From assembly GCA_017549325.1 (NCBI GenBank), contig JAFYVA010000125.1:1-8684 (forward strand): 8,684 nt of DNA, written 5' to 3'. The notes beneath the pieces were generated by a model. It was given only the letters and a program-made list of their open reading frames with translations. It made no database searches and was not told the DNA's origin. Origin of the DNA: Oscillospiraceae bacterium (GTDB lineage: Bacteria > Bacillota_A > Clostridia > Oscillospirales > Oscillospiraceae). Positions 5,762 through 8,684 of the stretch are shown piece after piece. A program made the position numbers and the translations under genes. Each line of letters starts with the position of its first letter. Within the stretch, counting starts at the first letter, position 1.

Positions 5762-5792
5762 AAAAACACCGTGACAAAAGTCACGGTGTTTT
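5762..5792 (-). terminator. Terminator of the ligA-amylase unit
   Basis: A perfect 13-base inverted repeat (5763-5775 with 5780-5792) surrounds a four-base loop. Its A/T ends give a U-run in both directions, TTTTT followed by G on the minus strand. It lies 10 bases past the amylase stop codon and ahead of the promoter for the next minus-strand gene, so it insulates the two units. It should also work on the plus strand. Confidence 0.92.
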
Positions 5793-5802
5793 CCGCAATA
5801 TC

Positions 5803-7080
5803 TTATTTTCCGAAAACCATCGGCTCACCGATAAAGGCCACGCAGCCCTTTTCTACCGTTACGGTTCCGCCCAGGAGGTTCTCATACACACCGTCGGGCA
5901 TCTCCACCGCCACTGTACCGCGATGGCCGTAGAGGCCAAAGACGCCGCGAATATGCTGTGTGGGGCAATCGTAGGACATAAGGGCGATACCCTCACTTCC
6001 CTCTTCGGCCCAGAAGGCGCCCTCGGTCAGCGGCAGGGCTGCCTTCATCGTTCGCAGCGTACGGAGATACTCCTGCAAATCGAGATTCTTCTCGCCGAAG
6101 GAATCCTCCTTTTCAAACAGACTCACCTGATGGCGGGGCGCAAACTCCATGCCACTATAGAGCAGCGTCGTGCCGCGGAGGAAGTAGAGCATGGCAAAGT
6201 AGTTACGCAGGCTCTCCTCCGTCTCCACGCGGGAGGCAGCGCGGGGCTGATCGTGATTCTCAAGGCAGCGGAGCTTGATGTAGTTCTCCGTGTAGGCCGC
6301 TTCCTGCATATTCAGCATGTGGAGGAAGGTCTTAAGACCGTGGGGACCTTCAAAGCACTCCTCGATATGAGGCCAGATATCGTAGTCATAGGTGATATCA
6401 AAGGCGCGGTAGAGATCACCGTCGCTGACGGCTACAGCGCCATGAGCGCGCAAAATTCGATTATGGATACCGTGAACGCTCTCCGCCAGCCAGATCGCGT
6501 CGGGACGCACCTCCGCCACCGCCTCACGGGCACGGCACCAGAACTCCACCGGCACGGAGCTGGCCACATCGCAGCGGAAGCCGTCCACGATGTTGGCCCA
6601 CTGCACCAGCGTCTCGATCTGATAGTCCCAGAGGGATGCATGGGAATAATCCAGATCCACAATATCGCTCCAATCCGCTACGCGGCGGGTGGGATTGCCG
6701 TTCTCATCCCGCAGGAAGAACTCGGGATGGTCATGTGCCAGCACGGAATCGGGAGAGGTGTGATTATACACCACATCGATAATCAGCTTCATCCCCCGCT
6801 TGTGGCACGCCTCTACAAGGTGCTGCAAATCCTCCACCGTACCCATATCGGGATTGACGGCGCGGTAGTCGCGAATCGCATAGGGGCTTCCCCATGTACC
6901 CTTGCGGCTCACCTCTCCGATGGGATGGATGGGCATCAGCCACAGAATATCCACTCCCAGAGAGCGAAGGCGATCCAGATCACCCTCTAAGGCGCGGAAT
7001 GTACCCTCAGGCGTATGGGTACGGACGAAAACGCTGTAGAGGACCGTATTCCGCAGCGCGAGGTTGGTATTGCTTGCCAT
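5803..7080 (-). CDS. GH13 alpha-amylase-family glycosidase, cytoplasmic
   Basis: Glycoside hydrolase of family 13 acting on alpha-linked glucans or oligosaccharides by the retaining mechanism. The four conserved regions are intact: D102-VVY-N106-H107; GFRCD with nucleophile D171 and its arginine R169; acid/base E200 in WLAESVH; and N275-H276-D277 (transition-state Asp). The (beta/alpha)8 barrel covers roughly residues 10-345. A short C-terminal beta domain ends at 425, shorter than many secreted amylases, and no carbohydrate-binding module is visible. There is no signal peptide (MASNTNLALRN), so it should act inside the cell, probably on imported maltodextrins or glycogen. The exact specificity (amylase, maltogenic or neopullulanase type) cannot be settled. 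ATG 7080 follows AAGGAGA (7090-7096), which sits in the 19-base gap after the ligA stop codon. It is therefore probably co-transcribed with ligA. Confidence 0.93.
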   Translation of the reverse strand: MASNTNLALRNTVLYSVFVRTHTPEGTFRALEGDLDRLRSLGVDILWLMPIHPIGEVSRKGTWGSPYAIRDYRAVNPDMGTVEDLQHLVEACHKRGMKLIIDVVYNHTSPDSVLAHDHPEFFLRDENGNPTRRVADWSDIVDLDYSHASLWDYQIETLVQWANIVDGFRCDVASSVPVEFWCRAREAVAEVRPDAIWLAESVHGIHNRILRAHGAVAVSDGDLYRAFDITYDYDIWPHIEECFEGPHGLKTFLHMLNMQEAAYTENYIKLRCLENHDQPRAASRVETEESLRNYFAMLYFLRGTTLLYSGMEFAPRHQVSLFEKEDSFGEKNLDLQEYLRTLRTMKAALPLTEGAFWAEEGSEGIALMSYDCPTQHIRGVFGLYGHRGTVAVEMPDGVYENLLGGTVTVEKGCVAFIGEPMVFGK

Positions 7081-7099
7081 GGTATCGTTTCTCCTTATT

Positions 7100-8684
7100 T
7101 CACTGCAGCATCTGCAAGAATTCTTCTTCTGTCAACACAGGGATGCCAAGGGTCTCCGCCTTGGTAAGCTTGCTTCCTGCGTTTTCACCTGCCACCACAT
7201 AGGTGGTTTTCTTGGACACACTGCCGCTGGCCTTGCCGCCACGCAGTTCGATCATCTCCGTGGCCTCATCGCGGGTAAACTTGGTCAGCGCGCCCGTCAG
7301 CACAAAGGTCATCCCGGCAAAGCGGGCATCTACCTTCTCCGTGCGGTCAGTCATGTTGACACCCGCCTCCATAAGGCGGCTCAGCAGGTCGCGGGACTGA
7401 GGGCTGTCCATCCAACTGCGGATAAAGCCCGCGGTGATGGGGCCCACATCGTCGATGGCCGTCAGTTCCTCCTCCGTGGCGTTCATCAACGCCTCCATGG
7501 TGCCAAAGTGGGAAGCCAGCACCTTGGCCGCTTTATCACCCACCTGACGGATACCCAGTGCCGCGATCAAGCGCCACAGGTCGTTATCCTTGGACTTTTC
7601 AATGGCGGCAACCGCATTGGCGGCGGATTTGTTGCCCATACGCTCCAGAGGGGCAATATCCTCCACGCGGAGGGTATACAGATCGGCGGCAGAATTCACC
7701 AGGCCGCTCTCAATCAAACTGTTGATGACTGCAGGGCCAAGGCCGTCGATATCCATCGCGTTGCGGGAGACGAAATGCGTCAAATTCCGCAGCCGCTGGG
7801 CAGGACATTCGGCTCCGCTGCAGCGCAGCGCCACACCGTCCTCATCCCGTACCACGGCAGCACCGCAGACGGGACAGACAGCAGGCACCACATAGGGCAC
7901 GGCGCTCTCAGGACGCTTGTCCGCGACCACCTCCACAATTTCGGGGATGATCTCACCGGCCTTACGGACGATGACGGTATCACCGATACGGATATCCTTA
8001 CCGGTGATGAAATCCTGATTGTGCAGCGTGGCAAAGGACACGGTACTGCCCGCCAGACGGACGGGCTCCAACACCGCCTTGGGAGTCAGCACACCGGTAC
8101 GGCCCACCTGAATGACAATATCCTTCAGCACCGAGGGTTTCTGCTCCGGCGGGTACTTGTAGGCCACCGCCCAGCGGGGACACTTGGAGGTACTTCCCAG
8201 CACATCACGCTGGCGAAGATTATCCAGCTTGATGACGGCACCGTCAATATCAAAGGGATACGACTCCCGCTCCTCACCGAGACGGGCAATTTCGGAAATG
8301 ATCTCCTCTTCCCCGTTCAGGCAGCACTGAGGGATCACCTTAAAATGCTGGGACTTGAGATACTCAATGGTCTCGGTATGGGTTTCAAAGCTGCGTCCCT
8401 CGCACAACTGCAGGTTAAAGATGGCGATATCCAGCTTACGCTGCGCGGCGATGCGGGAATCCAGCTGACGCAGCGAACCTGCAGCAGCGTTGCGGGGATT
8501 GGCCATCAGGGGCTTTCCCTCGATCTCACGGCGGGCGTTGATTTCTTCAAAGACGCTGCGGGACATATAGACCTCGCCGCGAACGATGAGACGGGGCAGC
8601 TTCTCAGGCAGGGTCATAGGCAGTGAGCGAATGGTACGGAGATTTTCCGTCACATCCTCACCCACGCGGCCATCACCGCGGGTA
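7100..8684 (-). CDS. ligA: NAD-dependent DNA ligase LigA, lacking N-terminus (partial)
   Basis: Seals 3'-hydroxyl/5'-phosphate nicks in DNA during replication and repair, using NAD+ as adenylate donor. The window holds 527 residues, entering at TRGDGRVGEDV. About 135 residues, including the adenylated KxDG lysine and domain Ia, lie past the right edge. Counting from that Thr, the nucleotidyltransferase motifs are RGEVYM (35-40), DGAVIK (147-152) and WAVAYKY (171-177). The OB fold includes VGRTGVLTPKAVLEPV. The zinc finger is formed by C270, C273, C288 and C293. Helix-hairpin-helix repeats span about 306-430, with LGIRQVGDKAAK. A BRCT domain (about 453-526) completes the usual order, and total length would be normal at about 660. 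The stop codon lies 19 bases before the amylase start, with no terminator between, so ligA is upstream in a shared transcript. Confidence 0.97.
   Translation of the reverse strand, partial: TRGDGRVGEDVTENLRTIRSLPMTLPEKLPRLIVRGEVYMSRSVFEEINARREIEGKPLMANPRNAAAGSLRQLDSRIAAQRKLDIAIFNLQLCEGRSFETHTETIEYLKSQHFKVIPQCCLNGEEEIISEIARLGEERESYPFDIDGAVIKLDNLRQRDVLGSTSKCPRWAVAYKYPPEQKPSVLKDIVIQVGRTGVLTPKAVLEPVRLAGSTVSFATLHNQDFITGKDIRIGDTVIVRKAGEIIPEIVEVVADKRPESAVPYVVPAVCPVCGAAVVRDEDGVALRCSGAECPAQRLRNLTHFVSRNAMDIDGLGPAVINSLIESGLVNSAADLYTLRVEDIAPLERMGNKSAANAVAAIEKSKDNDLWRLIAALGIRQVGDKAAKVLASHFGTMEALMNATEEELTAIDDVGPITAGFIRSWMDSPQSRDLLSRLMEAGVNMTDRTEKVDARFAGMTFVLTGALTKFTRDEATEMIELRGGKASGSVSKKTTYVVAGENAGSKLTKAETLGIPVLTEEEFLQMLQ

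Noticed and set aside
5665..6990. 441-codon plus-strand open frame opposite the amylase
   Set aside because: The minus strand carries all four GH13 motifs in order. The plus frame crosses a terminator and a promoter and shows no family motif.
7064..8626. 520-codon plus-strand open frame opposite ligA
   Set aside because: LigA motifs, zinc finger and BRCT are all on the minus strand. The plus frame is a His/Gly/Ala-rich shadow.

Overview
The window looks like ordinary chromosome from a Gram-positive Clostridia-type bacterium. A gut member of the Oscillospiraceae/Ruminococcaceae group is my best guess; this is inferred from style, not from a database match. The supporting signs are a T-box leader controlling valS, the two-subunit iron-sulfur L-serine dehydratase (sdaAB/sdaAA), NAD-dependent DNA ligase, strong AAGGAGG-like ribosome binding sites, short U-tailed terminators, and moderately high GC in the conserved genes. 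No mobile element, CRISPR array, rRNA or tRNA gene is visible.

Layout from left to right. Positions 1-1090 (minus) hold the first 363 codons of valyl-tRNA synthetase, which runs off the left edge. Positions 1124-1426 (minus) hold its promoter and a complete T-box riboswitch with a GUC valine specifier and an intrinsic terminator. Positions 1554-2060 (plus) encode a small CDP-alcohol phosphatidyltransferase, an integral membrane lipid enzyme, in a visibly AT-richer patch. Positions 2229-2945 (plus) encode a MerR-family TipAS-type regulator whose promoter has the 19-bp spacer typical of MerR control, with an internal dyad. Positions 3095-4649 (plus) are the sdaAB-sdaAA operon, whose products convert L-serine to pyruvate and ammonia; the two genes overlap by 32 bases and end at a strong hairpin terminator.

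The right half is on the minus strand. Positions 4688-5683 encode an Xre-type DNA-binding domain fused to about eight membrane helices. It has its own strong promoter and a very short leader, and it converges on sdaAA. Positions 5803-7080 (a cytoplasmic GH13 alpha-amylase-family enzyme) and 7100-8684 (DNA ligase LigA, missing its N-terminus at the right edge) are 19 bases apart and read as one transcription unit, ligA first, ending at a perfect 13-bp hairpin terminator.

Most genes are housekeeping or central metabolism: tRNA charging, DNA joining, serine catabolism and glucan hydrolysis. The less ordinary part is a set of small regulatory and membrane genes: the lipid enzyme, the TipAS-type drug sensor and the membrane-anchored Xre regulator. 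None of these sits beside an obvious target, so their roles remain inferred. I did not find a convincing undescribed multi-gene system.
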